Assembly (NCBI RefSeq): GCF_902832845.1
Contig: NZ_CADFDB010000003.1
Coordinates: 186,001 to 250,000, forward strand
Length of the DNA stretch: 64,000 bases
Source of the DNA: Burkholderia metallica
GTDB taxonomy: Bacteria; Pseudomonadota; Gammaproteobacteria; Burkholderiales; Burkholderiaceae
Direction: 5' to 3'
Shown here: in pieces, positions 48,046 through 57,329 of the stretch
Layout of the letters: each line of letters opens with the position of its first letter
How positions within the stretch are numbered: position 1 is the stretch's first letter
The notes under the pieces: generated by a model
Databases searched by the model: none
Told to the model about the DNA's origin: nothing
What the model saw: only the letters and a program-made list of their open reading frames with translations
Made by a program: the position numbers and the translations under genes

Positions 48046-48092
48046 AAAATGATATAGTCCCGGTTACATTTTTTTGCTGCCCGGAATCGCCC

Positions 48093-48824
48093 ATGACGAC
48101 CGCTCCCGCCCCGACTGCCCGCCCGACCCTGACCGTCGAGATCTGGTCCGACCTGATCTGCCCGTGGTGCTGGATCGGCAAGCGCCGTTTCGACGAGGCG
48201 CTCGCCGCGTTCGCGCATGCGGAGCGTGTCGACGTCGCGCTGCGCGCGTACCGGCTGATGCCGGGCCAGCCCGTCGAGCCGGTCGAGGCGATGCTGGCCG
48301 GCAAGTACCGGATGTCGCCCGCGCAGGTCGACCAGATGCTGCGCCAGGTGACCGATGCGGCCGCGAGCGTCGGGCTGCGCTACGACCTGCCCGGCACGCT
48401 CGTCGGCGACACGCTCGACGGCCACCGGCTCGTGAAGCTCGCGGAAGCGACGGGCCGCGCGCACGCGCTGACCGAGCGGCTGTACCGCGCGTATTTCTGC
48501 GAGCACGGCTCGCTGTTCGATCACGCCGAGCTGACCGAATTCGCGGTCGAAGCCGGGCTCGAACGTTCGGCCGTCGAAGCCGTGCTGCGCAGCGACGCGT
48601 ACCGCGACGACGTCGAAGCCGACGCCGCGCGCGCCGCGCAGATCGGCGGACGCGGCGTGCCGCTGTTCGTGTTCGGCGGCCGCTATGCGGTGTCGGGCGC
48701 GCAACCGGCCGACGCGTTCGCGCAGGCGCTCGACCAGGCGTGGCGCGACGGCATCGTCGAACTCGACGGCGGCGACGCGGCCGCGTGCGGCCCCGACGGC
48801 TGCGAACTGCCGGCGCGCGCGTAA
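48093..48824 (+). CDS. DsbA family (FrnE-like) oxidoreductase
   Basis: A 243-residue thioredoxin-fold protein without a signal peptide, so cytoplasmic. The redox motif CPWC is in VEIWSDLICPWCWIGKRRFD near the N-terminus, and the cis-proline loop is GGRGVPLFVFGGRY in the C-terminal half, with YRAYFCEHGSL in the helical insertion. FrnE-type proteins are linked to protection against oxidative stress. An additional C-terminal cysteine pair (AACGPDGCEL) is notable and could make a second disulfide. It stands alone, behind the 8-bp repeat array. Confidence 0.92.
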   Translation: MTTAPAPTARPTLTVEIWSDLICPWCWIGKRRFDEALAAFAHAERVDVALRAYRLMPGQPVEPVEAMLAGKYRMSPAQVDQMLRQVTDAAASVGLRYDLPGTLVGDTLDGHRLVKLAEATGRAHALTERLYRAYFCEHGSLFDHAELTEFAVEAGLERSAVEAVLRSDAYRDDVEADAARAAQIGGRGVPLFVFGGRYAVSGAQPADAFAQALDQAWRDGIVELDGGDAAACGPDGCELPARA

Positions 48825-48964
48825 CGTCCGCCGCATTCGTCGCGCGCTTGCCCTCCTGCCGCGCGACTACGCTTCGCTGCTGCCACAAACCGGCAGGAAG
48901 CACGCGCCGATGACGTCTACAATGCCTCCTTTCAAATAACTGTCAGAAAGAAGGCTGAGCGCCC

Positions 48965-50404
48965 ATGACCCACGGTATCCACGGCGAGAAGCGCTGGTAC
49001 GCGTTGATCGTCCTCTGCCTCGGCGTGCTGATGATCGTGCTCGACAGCACGATCGTGAACGTTGCGCTGCCGTCGATCAGCACCGATCTCCATTTCACCG
49101 AGACGGCCCTCGTGTGGGTCGTGAACGCGTATCTGCTGACGTTCGGCGGCTGCCTGCTGCTCGGCGGCCGGCTCGGCGACCTGTACGGCCAGCGGCGCAT
49201 GTTCCTCGCGGGCCTCGTCGTCTTCACGCTCGCATCGCTCGCATGCGGCCTCGCGCACTCGCAGACGATGCTGATCGCCGCGCGCGCCGTGCAGGGGATC
49301 GGCGGCGCGGTGGTATCGGCCGTCGCGCTGTCGCTGATCATGAACCTCTTCACCGAGCCCGGCGAACGCGCGCGCGCAATGGGCGTGTACGGCTTCGTGT
49401 GCGCGGGCGGCGGCAGCATCGGCGTGCTGCTCGGCGGCCTGTTGACGAACGCGCTGTCGTGGCACTGGATCTTCCTCGTCAACCTGCCGATCGGGGTCGC
49501 CGTCTATGCGATGAGCGCCGCGCTGCTGCCGCGCCTGCGCGCGCCGGCCGGCACCGCGCGACTCGACGTCGCGGGCGCGATCACCGTGACGGCATCGCTG
49601 ATGCTGGCCGTGTACGGGATCGTCGGCGGCAACGAGGCCGGCTGGCTGTCGACGCAGACCGTCGCGCTGATCGGCGCGGCCGTCGTGCTGCTCGCGCTGT
49701 TCGTCGCGATCGAATCGCGCGCCGCGCATCCGCTGATGCCGCTGTCGCTGTTCGCCGCGCGCAACGTCGCGCTCGCGAATGTGATCGCCGTGCTGTGGGC
49801 GGCCGCGATGTTCGCATGGTTCTTCCTGTCCGCGCTGTACATGCAGCGCGTGCTCGGCTACGGGCCGCTGCAGGTCGGTCTCGCGTTCCTGCCGGCGAAC
49901 CTGATCATGGCCGCGTTCTCGCTCGGGCTGTCGGCGCGGATCGTGATGCGCTTCGGAATCCGCGGCCCGATCGCGGCCGGCCTGCTGATCGCGGCCTGCG
50001 GCCTCGCGCTGTTCTCGCGCGCGCCGGTGGACGGCGGGTTCGTGTGGCACGTGCTGCCCGGCATGACGCTGCTCGGCATCGGCGCGGGCGTCGCGTTCAA
50101 CCCGATGCTGCTCGCCGCGATGAGCGACGTCGATCCGGCCGATTCGGGGCTCGCATCGGGGATCGTCAACACCGCGTTCATGATGGGCGGCGCGCTCGGG
50201 CTCGCCGTGCTCGCGAGCCTCGCGGGCGCCCGCACCGATGCACTCGCGGCAGCGAACGCCGCCCCGCTCGACGCGCTGAACGGCGGCTACCACGCGGCCT
50301 TCGCGTTCGGCGCGGCGTTCGCCGCGCTCGCGGCGCTGATCGGGCTCGCGCTGCGCATCCGCCGGCAGCAAGCCGTCGACGGCGCCGGCCCCGCGATGCA
50401 CTGA
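48965..50404 (+). CDS. MFS drug-efflux transporter, DHA2 (EmrB/QacA) family
   Basis: A 479-residue transporter with about 14 hydrophobic segments. The family motifs are LDSTIVNVALPSI in the first helix (motif D1), GGRLGDLYGQRRMFLAGLVV (motif A) and AARAVQGIGGAVVSAVALSL (motif B/C). It would export drugs or dyes using the proton gradient. No EmrA-type membrane-fusion partner is adjacent, so it probably works as a single-component pump. ATG 48965 is used. A TSUP permease follows about 325 bases later. Confidence 0.93.
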   Translation: MTHGIHGEKRWYALIVLCLGVLMIVLDSTIVNVALPSISTDLHFTETALVWVVNAYLLTFGGCLLLGGRLGDLYGQRRMFLAGLVVFTLASLACGLAHSQTMLIAARAVQGIGGAVVSAVALSLIMNLFTEPGERARAMGVYGFVCAGGGSIGVLLGGLLTNALSWHWIFLVNLPIGVAVYAMSAALLPRLRAPAGTARLDVAGAITVTASLMLAVYGIVGGNEAGWLSTQTVALIGAAVVLLALFVAIESRAAHPLMPLSLFAARNVALANVIAVLWAAAMFAWFFLSALYMQRVLGYGPLQVGLAFLPANLIMAAFSLGLSARIVMRFGIRGPIAAGLLIAACGLALFSRAPVDGGFVWHVLPGMTLLGIGAGVAFNPMLLAAMSDVDPADSGLASGIVNTAFMMGGALGLAVLASLAGARTDALAAANAAPLDALNGGYHAAFAFGAAFAALAALIGLALRIRRQQAVDGAGPAMH

Positions 50405-50729
50405 CGAGCGGCGGCCGGCAGCGGCCGGCGACGCCATCGATCCGGGGGCGCGCATCGTCGCGCCCTTTTTCGCGTGCCGGACCCGGCATGCGCGCCCGAT
50501 TCGCCGGGCCGGCCCCGGGCCCGTCGTCGCGGCAAGGACCGGCCACCAAGCCCCCCGCTCCGCCCGAACGCCTGTCCGACCGCCGCCCAGCAGCCCGCCG
50601 CACGGGCTTTTCCACCCGATTTTTAACGCAGTCGTACATCAACCCGCCACATTTGCGACAATGGCGGACTTTGACGCGCGCGCAGCGGCCGCGCGCCGCC
50701 GCCGAACGCCGCATAACCGCCTGCTTCCG
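50405..50729. other. Intergenic region between the MFS and TSUP genes
   Basis: 325 bases with no convincing gene. Near 50450-50480 there is CGGGGGCGCGCATCGTCGCGCC followed by CTTTTTCG, a possible rho-independent terminator for the MFS gene. The rest shows no recognisable site. Confidence 0.45.
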
Positions 50730-51518
50730 ATGTCACTTCCCCATATCGATCTGCTGTACTCGTTGTCCGGCCTGTTCGTCGGCATTCTCGTCGGCCTGAC
50801 GGGGGTCGGCGGCGGTTCGTTGATGACGCCGATCCTCGTGCTGCTGTTCGGCGTCCACCCTGCGACGGCGGTCGGCACCGACCTGCTGTACGCGGCCGCG
50901 ACCAAGGCCACCGGCACGCTCGTGCACGGGCTGAAGGGCTCGATCGACTGGCGCATCACGGGCCGGCTCGCGGCGGGCAGCGTGCCGGCCGCGGCCGTCA
51001 CGCTGTGGTGGCTGCATACGCACGGGATGAATACGCCGGGCACCGCGCGGATGATCCAGCTCGTGCTGGGCATCGCGCTGCTGCTCACGTCGCTCGCGCT
51101 GATTTTCCGGCCGCAGCTGACCGCGTTCGCTGCGCGCAACCCGCTCGCGCCGAACCCCGCGCGCACGCTGTGGTCGACGATGCTGACGGGCGCCGTGCTC
51201 GGCGTGCTCGTGTCGATGACGTCGGTCGGCGCCGGCGCCATCGGCGTGACGGTGCTCCTGCTGCTGTACCCGGCGCTCGCGACGACCCGCATCGTCGGCT
51301 CCGACATCGCGCACGCGGTGCCGCTCACGCTCGTCGCAGGCATGGGTCACTGGCTGCTCGGCTCGGTCGACTGGTCGATGCTGCTGTCGCTGCTGCTCGG
51401 CTCGCTGCCCGGTATCGTGCTCGGCAGCCTGCTGTCGGCGCGCGCGCCCGAGCGGCTGCTGCGCAACCTGCTCGCCGCGACGCTCGTCGCGGTCGGCGTG
51501 CGGCTCGTGCTCGCGTAA
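50730..51518 (+). CDS. TSUP (TauE/SafE) family sulfite exporter-type permease
   Basis: A 262-residue membrane protein with about seven to eight hydrophobic helices in two repeats. Each repeat opens with the family glycine motif: GLTGVGGGSLMTPILVLLFG in the first and SMTSVGAGAIGVTVLLLLYP in the second. VGTDLLYAAATKATG and VGSDIAHAVPLTLVAG are the paired second motifs. Members move sulfite, sulfoacetate or other organosulfur anions. Substrate is not readable here. ATG 50730 (MSLPHIDLLYSLSG) is preferred over longer forms. Confidence 0.9.
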   Translation: MSLPHIDLLYSLSGLFVGILVGLTGVGGGSLMTPILVLLFGVHPATAVGTDLLYAAATKATGTLVHGLKGSIDWRITGRLAAGSVPAAAVTLWWLHTHGMNTPGTARMIQLVLGIALLLTSLALIFRPQLTAFAARNPLAPNPARTLWSTMLTGAVLGVLVSMTSVGAGAIGVTVLLLLYPALATTRIVGSDIAHAVPLTLVAGMGHWLLGSVDWSMLLSLLLGSLPGIVLGSLLSARAPERLLRNLLAATLVAVGVRLVLA

Positions 51519-51849
51519 GCGCGGCGGCGGCCACGCCGCGCATCGGCACCTTCCCTCTTCCCGGCGAATCACGCCGCCACGTCACCCGGCCGCCGCTTCA
51601 TGAGGATTTTGTCTGGCGAATCCTCGATAGAAAGCCGTTCATCCCCGTTCCGAGGATGCGCAACACCGTCTCGTGAGGTCTCCGCGGCGACACGCCCGCC
51701 CCCCAACAAAACGATGCCCCGTCAGTCCGTGACCGACGGGGCACCTTGGGGAACGACGGCACTGCGATGGGCCCGCGCTACGAAACGAACCGCAGCACGT
51801 TACCCGGCAGGCCGGCATCACGTCGGGCGGCGCACGCCGCCCGCGTCAC
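51519..51849. other. Convergent intergenic region TSUP permease / S10 peptidase
   Basis: 331 bases; apart from the terminator at 51715-51743 I see no gene or repeat. Confidence 0.5.
51715..51743 (-). terminator. Terminator of the S10 peptidase gene
   Basis: TGCCCCGTC (51715-51723) pairs with GACGGGGCA (51735-51743) to give a 9-bp stem with an 11-base loop. On the minus strand it is followed by TCGTTTTGTT. It lies 107 bases past the peptidase stop, between convergent genes. Confidence 0.8.
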
Positions 51850-53685
51850 TCACTGCCCCTGCTGCTGCAGCTTCTGCTGCTTGAGCTGCTGCGTGCGCGC
51901 CTGCAGCTTCAGCACGCGCTGCAGTGCGGTGCGGTTCGCGAGGATGCCGTCGTAGAAGTTGGCGAGATCGCCCTTCAGCGCGGTCCGCGACGCGTCGTTC
52001 AGGTAGATCATGTGGCCCGACGGGTAGTTCTTGATCGTCAGGTTCTGCGCCTTGAGCGTCGGGTCGAGCGGCATCTGCGCGAGCGTCAGCTCCGTCTGGT
52101 GGAACGGCGTGACGGCGTCGAAATAGCCGTTCGCCGACAGCACCTTCAGGTCCGGGTTCACGCTCATCGTCGACGCGAGGTCGCCGGCCGTGTACAGCGT
52201 ATTGCCGCCACCCTTGTTCGCGCCGGTCGGGTCGATGTGGCTGAAGTCCCAGTTGTTGAAGACCTGGTCGTTCAGGTCCACGAACGACGACGTCGACGTG
52301 TACTTGAGGTCGGTGTTGATGTAGCTGTTCCACAGCACCGTGTACGCGCCGCCGACGTTCGTGATCGACGGATCGTTGCTGCCCGAGTTCGGCAGGATGT
52401 ACGGCGCGATGCCCTTGCCCGTGAAGTTCGCGCGCCCGTCGTACTGGCCGATCTGCGTGCCCGGCACGAGCGTCAGGAAGAACGTGTACGGCGGGTTGTC
52501 GTCCGACGACGGCACGTTGCCGAGCGCGGCCGGGTTGCCGAACGTCTGGATCAGCGACGTCGGGTCCGTGCCGATGTACGAGCCCATCTGCTGCGCGGTC
52601 TGCAGGTTCAGGTTCAGCCGCACGTTCACGAAACCGCCGTCCTGCGGGTTCGGCTTCTGCGCGAGCGGCGCGAGCGTGTTGTCCGCGTAGTTGCGCGCCT
52701 GGATCATGTACGCGTCGAGATCGGTCGGCGTCGGGTTGAGCGTCGTCTTCTTCCAGTAGAACGCATCGGCCGCGAGCGTCGGGAACGTGCCCGGCGCGGA
52801 CAGCGCGTTCGCGTAGTCGAGGATCGACGACTGCAGCGTGATCCCGTTCAGGTCGATGCCGTCCTCATGCAGCACCCACGATACGACCGCGCTGCGCGCG
52901 GTGCCGTACGACTCGCCGTACAGGAACTTCGGCGAATTCCAGCGCGAGTACTTGGTCAGGTAGCGCTGGATGAAGCGGTCGATCGAGCGCGCATCCTGGT
53001 CGGTGCCCCAGAAATCCTTGTTCTTCGCCGGGGCGATCGCCGCCGAGTAACCGGTGCCGACCGGGTTGATGAACACGAGGTCGGTGCGGTCGAGCAGGCT
53101 GTCCGGGTTGTCGAGCAGCTTGTACGGCGCGGGCGGCGTGAAGTTCGGGAACGACGACTGCAGACGCTTCGGCCCGTACGAGCCGAGCAGCAGGTAGACC
53201 GACGACGAGCCGGGACCGCCGTTGTAGAAGAACGTGACCGGGCGCGGCTTCGACGGGTCCGGATTGTCCTGCGTGTACGCGACGTAGAACATCTTCGCGT
53301 TCGGGGCCGACGTGACCGGATCGATCGTCGTCAGGTGGCCGGTGGTGGCCGTGTACTTGATCGTCTTGCCGCCGATCGTGACCTGGCGGTGCACGACGGC
53401 CGCGCCTTCCGTCGCATCCGTGACCGCGTCGTTCGGCCCGGTGCCGTACACGTCGGTGTCGACGTACGGCTGGTCGGCCGCGGCGGCGGCCGTTGCGTTG
53501 GTGTTGGCCGACGTGCTGCCGCTGGACGTCGCGGCGGCGGCGGCGGCCGAAGCGGCCGGGCTCGGCCCGTCGTCGCCGCCGCACCCCGTGACGAGCAGCG
53601 CCGCGGCCGCTGCCGCGGCGAGCGGTACGCTCAGTGTCGTTCCGAATAGCGCGAAACCGTCTTTCAAGGACTTCCGTGTCGTCAT
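51850..53685 (-). CDS. S10 serine carboxypeptidase-like lipoprotein
   Basis: A 611-residue exported protein. The leader MTTRKSLKDGFALFGTTLSV ends in the lipobox LLVTGC, so it should be an anchored lipoprotein, followed by a low-complexity Ala/Ser/Thr linker (about 40-70). The alpha/beta-hydrolase part has NGGPGSSSVYLL (oxyanion region), DLVFINPVGTGYS, and the nucleophile serine in YGESYGTARS, with a C-terminal His in YPSGHMIYL; this is the peptidase S10 arrangement. The Gln-rich C-terminus (QQLKQQKLQQQGQ) is unusual. It may hydrolyse peptide C-termini or related esters outside the inner membrane. No linked genes. Confidence 0.9.
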   Translation of the reverse strand: MTTRKSLKDGFALFGTTLSVPLAAAAAAALLVTGCGGDDGPSPAASAAAAAATSSGSTSANTNATAAAAADQPYVDTDVYGTGPNDAVTDATEGAAVVHRQVTIGGKTIKYTATTGHLTTIDPVTSAPNAKMFYVAYTQDNPDPSKPRPVTFFYNGGPGSSSVYLLLGSYGPKRLQSSFPNFTPPAPYKLLDNPDSLLDRTDLVFINPVGTGYSAAIAPAKNKDFWGTDQDARSIDRFIQRYLTKYSRWNSPKFLYGESYGTARSAVVSWVLHEDGIDLNGITLQSSILDYANALSAPGTFPTLAADAFYWKKTTLNPTPTDLDAYMIQARNYADNTLAPLAQKPNPQDGGFVNVRLNLNLQTAQQMGSYIGTDPTSLIQTFGNPAALGNVPSSDDNPPYTFFLTLVPGTQIGQYDGRANFTGKGIAPYILPNSGSNDPSITNVGGAYTVLWNSYINTDLKYTSTSSFVDLNDQVFNNWDFSHIDPTGANKGGGNTLYTAGDLASTMSVNPDLKVLSANGYFDAVTPFHQTELTLAQMPLDPTLKAQNLTIKNYPSGHMIYLNDASRTALKGDLANFYDGILANRTALQRVLKLQARTQQLKQQKLQQQGQ

Positions 53686-54240
53686 TATTGCCTCTCGAAC
53701 AGAACGATAAATACCGCCGGTCGCAAAGGATCATTTGCGCCGGCGCTCCGCACCGGGAATGCATTCGTTATGCGACGCACTCCGAGTTTTTTACCGGTTC
53801 GGCGAATACCGACCGGCATGATTTACCCCCACCTGCATTTCCGCAACCGCACAATGGAATCAATTCCATTGCAAACGACAATTCAATAATCCGCAGCAGT
53901 AACGATTCAATTCGCGAATTTGCACATGCACAAAATCGACGGCAAAAGCATGCCCTGCGAGGCGCGCCCAGAAAGGCGTCTCGTTTCGAACAAACGAACA
54001 ATCCCCCTCGGAGAAATGCCGATTAATCGCAACGCAGCGATCAATCGCAGTTCGAGCCGATTTAATAAAATCGAAAGGATCGATTAACTAAACGGAAAGG
54101 AATATCTCGTATCTGTAATTTATTAAATTAAGTGAAAATACCGGCGCATATTAGGTTCCCTATTTACCGCCGTAAAGTAATAATTTGTTACGGCGCTCGC
54201 CATTCGAAAAAAAGCGGTACGGGACCGATTCCACGCCCGC
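53686..54240. other. AT-rich intergenic region
   Basis: 555 bases, clearly AT-rich from about 53800 to 54200, between two minus-strand lipoprotein genes. It should carry the peptidase promoter near 53700-53900 but no confident element stands out. No gene or RNA is recognised; base composition suggests a remnant of acquired DNA or an H-NS-type silenced region. Confidence 0.45.
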
Positions 54241-54270
54241 AAAAAGAAAAAGCCGGACGGCGGTCCGGCT
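54241..54270 (-). terminator. Rho-independent terminator of the 3HB-oligomer hydrolase gene
   Basis: AGCCGGAC (54251-54258), GGCG loop, GTCCGGCT (54263-54270). On the minus strand the stem is followed by TTTTTCTTTTT. It starts 28 bases past the hydrolase stop. Confidence 0.92.
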
Positions 54271-54297
54271 TCGTGACGGCGGCGCGGCGGGGCGCCG

Positions 54298-56388
54298 TCA
54301 GAGCGGCACGTCGATCGCGCCGGCGCCGACCGTGATCGCGTTCGCGCCGGGCGCGGCAGAGATCGGCGGCAGGTTCGCGCTCGTCAGCGCGGGCGCGGCG
54401 CCCGGCGTGCCGCCGCGCGGCACCGTGCGGATCACCTGCGACGGCGGCAGCGGCGCGCCGTTCTTCAGGTGCTTCCACATCAGGTTCAGCGCCTGCAGAT
54501 TGTAGTAGTGGACCGGCACGAAGCGCGTGTCGAAGCCCGCCACCGGCAGGAACGCGTCGAAGTGCTGGCCGTTCGTCACCTCGTAGAACACGAGCCGGCT
54601 GCGCCCGCCTTCGCTGATGCCGTTCTGCGCGACGTACGCGCGCGATGCGTGGTTCACCGGCACGAGCGCGTCGCTGCGGCCCTGCACGATGATCGCCGGC
54701 TTGCCCTGCAGGTTCGCGTTCACGCGCACCGCGTCGACGTTCGCGGGCATCCCGAGCATCCCGTTCGTCCACAGCTGGCGCAGGCACAGCGCACCCGCGA
54801 AGCTCGCGTCGGGCGTCGCGAGCCGGTGGTCGACACCGGCGCCGTTGTTGAACACGAGGTCGATGCCGGCCGTCGGCGGCACGCCGTTGCCGACGCCGAA
54901 CACGGCCGGCATCGGCGACGTGGCGGGCGCGGCGACGGCGCCCGTCGCCGGGTTCGTCGTCGCGAAGCTGAAGTTGCACAGGTTGTCGGTGACGCGCGAG
55001 CGCGTGTAGGCGTTCGCATAGGTGACCGCGATCGCCGGAATCGCCTGCGAATCCCACATCGGTGCGTGCAGCAGGTCGGAATCGGCGAGATAGCCGGCCG
55101 CATGGAGCTGCGCGAGCGCGTCGGCGGCCTGGCTTTGCGTATCGGCGCCCGACACGAGCCCGGCCGCGGCGAGCGTCGCGCAGCGCTGCGTGCGGATCGA
55201 CTGCGTGGTCGCCACCGGCAGCGCGCTCAGGTACGGCGCGCCGGCGAGCGAGGCCGACGCGGCCGCGCACGGCTGCAGCAGGTTCGCGAGCGTCGCGTAG
55301 TCGGCCAGCGGCCGGCCGAACGACGGTACCGGCTGGCCGCCCGTGCGCACGACTGCGTTCGGCGCCATCCGCACGTTGATCTGCGGCTCGCCGACCACGA
55401 CCGCGGTGATCCAGCCGCGATTGTCCTGCTCGGCCGCCGCGAGCGACGCGCCGCCGCCGTTGCTGACCGACGCGGCGATCGTCGTGATGTCGCCGGCGCG
55501 ATAGCGCACCCCGTGCTGCGAGCCGTCGATCAGCGGTCCGAACTGCTCGTTGAGCGCCCAGTACGCGAACTCGACCGACTGCAGCGTCACGCGCCCCCAG
55601 TCCTGCTCGGGATTCTGCTGCGAATGCGCGTGCTTGAACGCATAGCGGTTCGGGAAGCGGGCATTGAAGGCCGCGAGATCGCCGCTGGTGACGTTCGCGG
55701 TAAACAGGCTCGCGGTGCCGGCCAGCACCGCGTTGGCGAGCGTGCCGTCGATCAGCGTGACGGTATCCGACATCAGCTCGTGCGCGCCGTTGCCGCCGCC
55801 CTTGTCGTTGTAGGCGACCGCGCAGCCGCGCTTGAGCGCCCATTCGCCGGCCGCGGAAATCGCGCCGTACACGCCGCGCGAGCCGGACGACGTCGCGGTG
55901 ACGATGCACGGCTGCGCGGGATCGAAGCTGGCGGGCACCTGCACGAGCAGCGTGACGTTCTTGCTGCCGCTGCCGTCGTCGGCGTACGCGAGGTATTCGG
56001 TGCCGGGGATCTTGCCTTCGCCGAGCGTGTCGTTGCCGTCGAGGTCGACGTTCGGCCCCCAGAAGCGGCCGTAGCCGCCGTTCGCGCTCATGTCGACGAG
56101 CGCGCGGTAGTTCGACCAGATCGCGAGACGGCGCAGCTCGGCCGTCGTCGGCCGGGCGGCATTCGCGAAGCCGGGGGCGACGGCCGAGCCGAGGCCCGTC
56201 TTGCCGAGGCCGGCCGTCAGCAGGTCGTCGCTCGTGCCGTCGTAGGCCGTCGTGCGCACGCTGCCGGACACGAAGCCGGGCAACCGGTTGCGCTCGGCCG
56301 AATCGTCGCCGTTGCAGGCGCCGAGCATCGCGACCGCGGCCAGCGCCGCGCCCCCTACCATCCGCCTGCCCCACCCGAGCCTCGTCAT
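54298..56388 (-). CDS. D-(-)-3-hydroxybutyrate oligomer hydrolase (lipoprotein)
   Basis: A 696-residue exported hydrolase. The leader MTRLGWGRRMVGGAALAAVA ends in lipobox MLGAC. The body matches the 3-hydroxybutyrate oligomer hydrolase family: SGSVRTTAYDGTSDDLLTAG, ATSSGSRGVYGAISAAGEWA, AYNDKGGGNGAHELMSDTV, and the nucleophile serine region TTIAASVSNGGGASLAAAEQ; QGRSDALVPVNHASRAYVAQ and TNGQHFDAFLPVAGF lie at the end, probably supplying Asp and His. It cleaves short oligomers of 3-hydroxybutyrate released from polyhydroxybutyrate. Length is typical. A strong terminator follows. Confidence 0.93.
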   Translation of the reverse strand: MTRLGWGRRMVGGAALAAVAMLGACNGDDSAERNRLPGFVSGSVRTTAYDGTSDDLLTAGLGKTGLGSAVAPGFANAARPTTAELRRLAIWSNYRALVDMSANGGYGRFWGPNVDLDGNDTLGEGKIPGTEYLAYADDGSGSKNVTLLVQVPASFDPAQPCIVTATSSGSRGVYGAISAAGEWALKRGCAVAYNDKGGGNGAHELMSDTVTLIDGTLANAVLAGTASLFTANVTSGDLAAFNARFPNRYAFKHAHSQQNPEQDWGRVTLQSVEFAYWALNEQFGPLIDGSQHGVRYRAGDITTIAASVSNGGGASLAAAEQDNRGWITAVVVGEPQINVRMAPNAVVRTGGQPVPSFGRPLADYATLANLLQPCAAASASLAGAPYLSALPVATTQSIRTQRCATLAAAGLVSGADTQSQAADALAQLHAAGYLADSDLLHAPMWDSQAIPAIAVTYANAYTRSRVTDNLCNFSFATTNPATGAVAAPATSPMPAVFGVGNGVPPTAGIDLVFNNGAGVDHRLATPDASFAGALCLRQLWTNGMLGMPANVDAVRVNANLQGKPAIIVQGRSDALVPVNHASRAYVAQNGISEGGRSRLVFYEVTNGQHFDAFLPVAGFDTRFVPVHYYNLQALNLMWKHLKNGAPLPPSQVIRTVPRGGTPGAAPALTSANLPPISAAPGANAITVGAGAIDVPL

Positions 56389-56456
56389 CGCCGCCCTCTC
56401 GATATCGTTGTCGGTCCGCCGCCGCTTCGTGCGGCTTGCGGCCTCTCAAGCGCAAA

Positions 56457-56480
56457 CGGGCCCCGGCATGCCGGGGCCCG
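56457..56480 (-). terminator. Palindromic hairpin after the BON-domain gene
   Basis: A perfect 24-base palindrome, CGGGCCCCGGCA and its complement, 45 bases past the BON gene stop. The minus-strand tail is only TTTGCG, so termination may be weak or the element may be an mRNA-stabilising hairpin. Confidence 0.55.
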
Positions 56481-56524
56481 CCTGAAAACGGGCGCGCGCG
56501 GCGCTCGCGCGCCGCCGCCCGGCA

Positions 56525-56890
56525 TCACTGCTGCTGAACCGTCAGCTTGTTCGTGACCGACGTCACGCCCTTCACGCCCTTGGCCGCTTCTTCCGCCTTG
56601 TCGATCTGGTCCTGGGCCGGCATCGTGCCTTCCAGCGTGATCGCGCCGCCCTTCGAGCGCACGACGAGGTTCGACACGTTCACGCCCGATTCCTTCGAAA
56701 TGGCCTTGCGCACCGTGTAACCCAGCTTGCGGTTCGCCTTCTTCGCGGTTTTCGCAGCGGCCTTCGGCGCGCTGGTCGCGGCCGCCGGCGCTTCCGTTGC
56801 CGCCGCATCGCTCGACTGCGCATACACGCTGCCCGACAGACAGGCCGCCACGGCGGCGACGCCCAACGCTCTCAACACGATCGACTTCAT
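56525..56890 (-). CDS. Periplasmic BON-domain protein
   Basis: A 121-residue protein with leader MKSIVLRALGVAAVAACLSG ending SVYAQ. A low-complexity Ala/Lys linker (about 26-52) precedes one BON domain: VRKAISKESGVNVSNLVVRS, GAITLEGTMPAQDQIDKAEE and GVKGVTSVTNKLTV. BON domains bind phospholipids or help assemble the envelope, as in OsmY. It is a single-domain member with no linked genes, divergent from the TAXI gene. Start ATG 56890. Confidence 0.92.
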   Translation of the reverse strand: MKSIVLRALGVAAVAACLSGSVYAQSSDAAATEAPAAATSAPKAAAKTAKKANRKLGYTVRKAISKESGVNVSNLVVRSKGGAITLEGTMPAQDQIDKAEEAAKGVKGVTSVTNKLTVQQQ

Positions 56891-57329
56891 GCTATCTCCT
56901 TATCACTCCGGAACGGCCGTGCACAGTACGGCCGGATACCCCCAAAAGCAGCCGGCCCGCGCGCGAACGGGCGGGACAGCCGGTGTTTTCCACGGCGATA
57001 CGAGAGAGGCGACACGGGCCGGCGGCCGGCGCACGCGAAAAGCGGGCCGGCCGGGCCGGGCAGCCGCCGGCCGGACGCGCCCGGTCTCATTGCGTGCCGG
57101 GTCGCGCGCGAATCGGGCGCGGCTGCGTCGCACAATGTAATCCAGCGACAGCGGAAGCGCAAAGTTTTTGACGCGGCGGCGCCCGCCGCTGTCGCCGGCG
57201 CGCCGCGCGGGGCCGCCCGACTCCCGCACGCCCGGCGAAACCGGGTACCATCGCCGCGAGAATCCGCATCGTCCGTGACAACCGCCCGACCGTCACCGAT
57301 ACGACACGCCAGCGTCATCCGCCGTCCCC
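56891..57329. other. Divergent intergenic region BON gene / TAXI gene
   Basis: 439 GC-rich bases holding the promoters of both genes. I see no gene, terminator or clear promoter hexamers. Confidence 0.4.

Noticed and set aside
47812-48052. Peptide-coding frames through the 8-bp repeat (KHRSTEAP- and RCFGASVL-like periodicities)
   Set aside because: An 8-bp repeat is open in several frames and yields periodic peptides automatically.
54469-56556. 695-codon plus-strand frame opposite the 3HB-oligomer hydrolase
   Set aside because: Same shadow effect; low-complexity Arg/Val/Glu composition and no motif.
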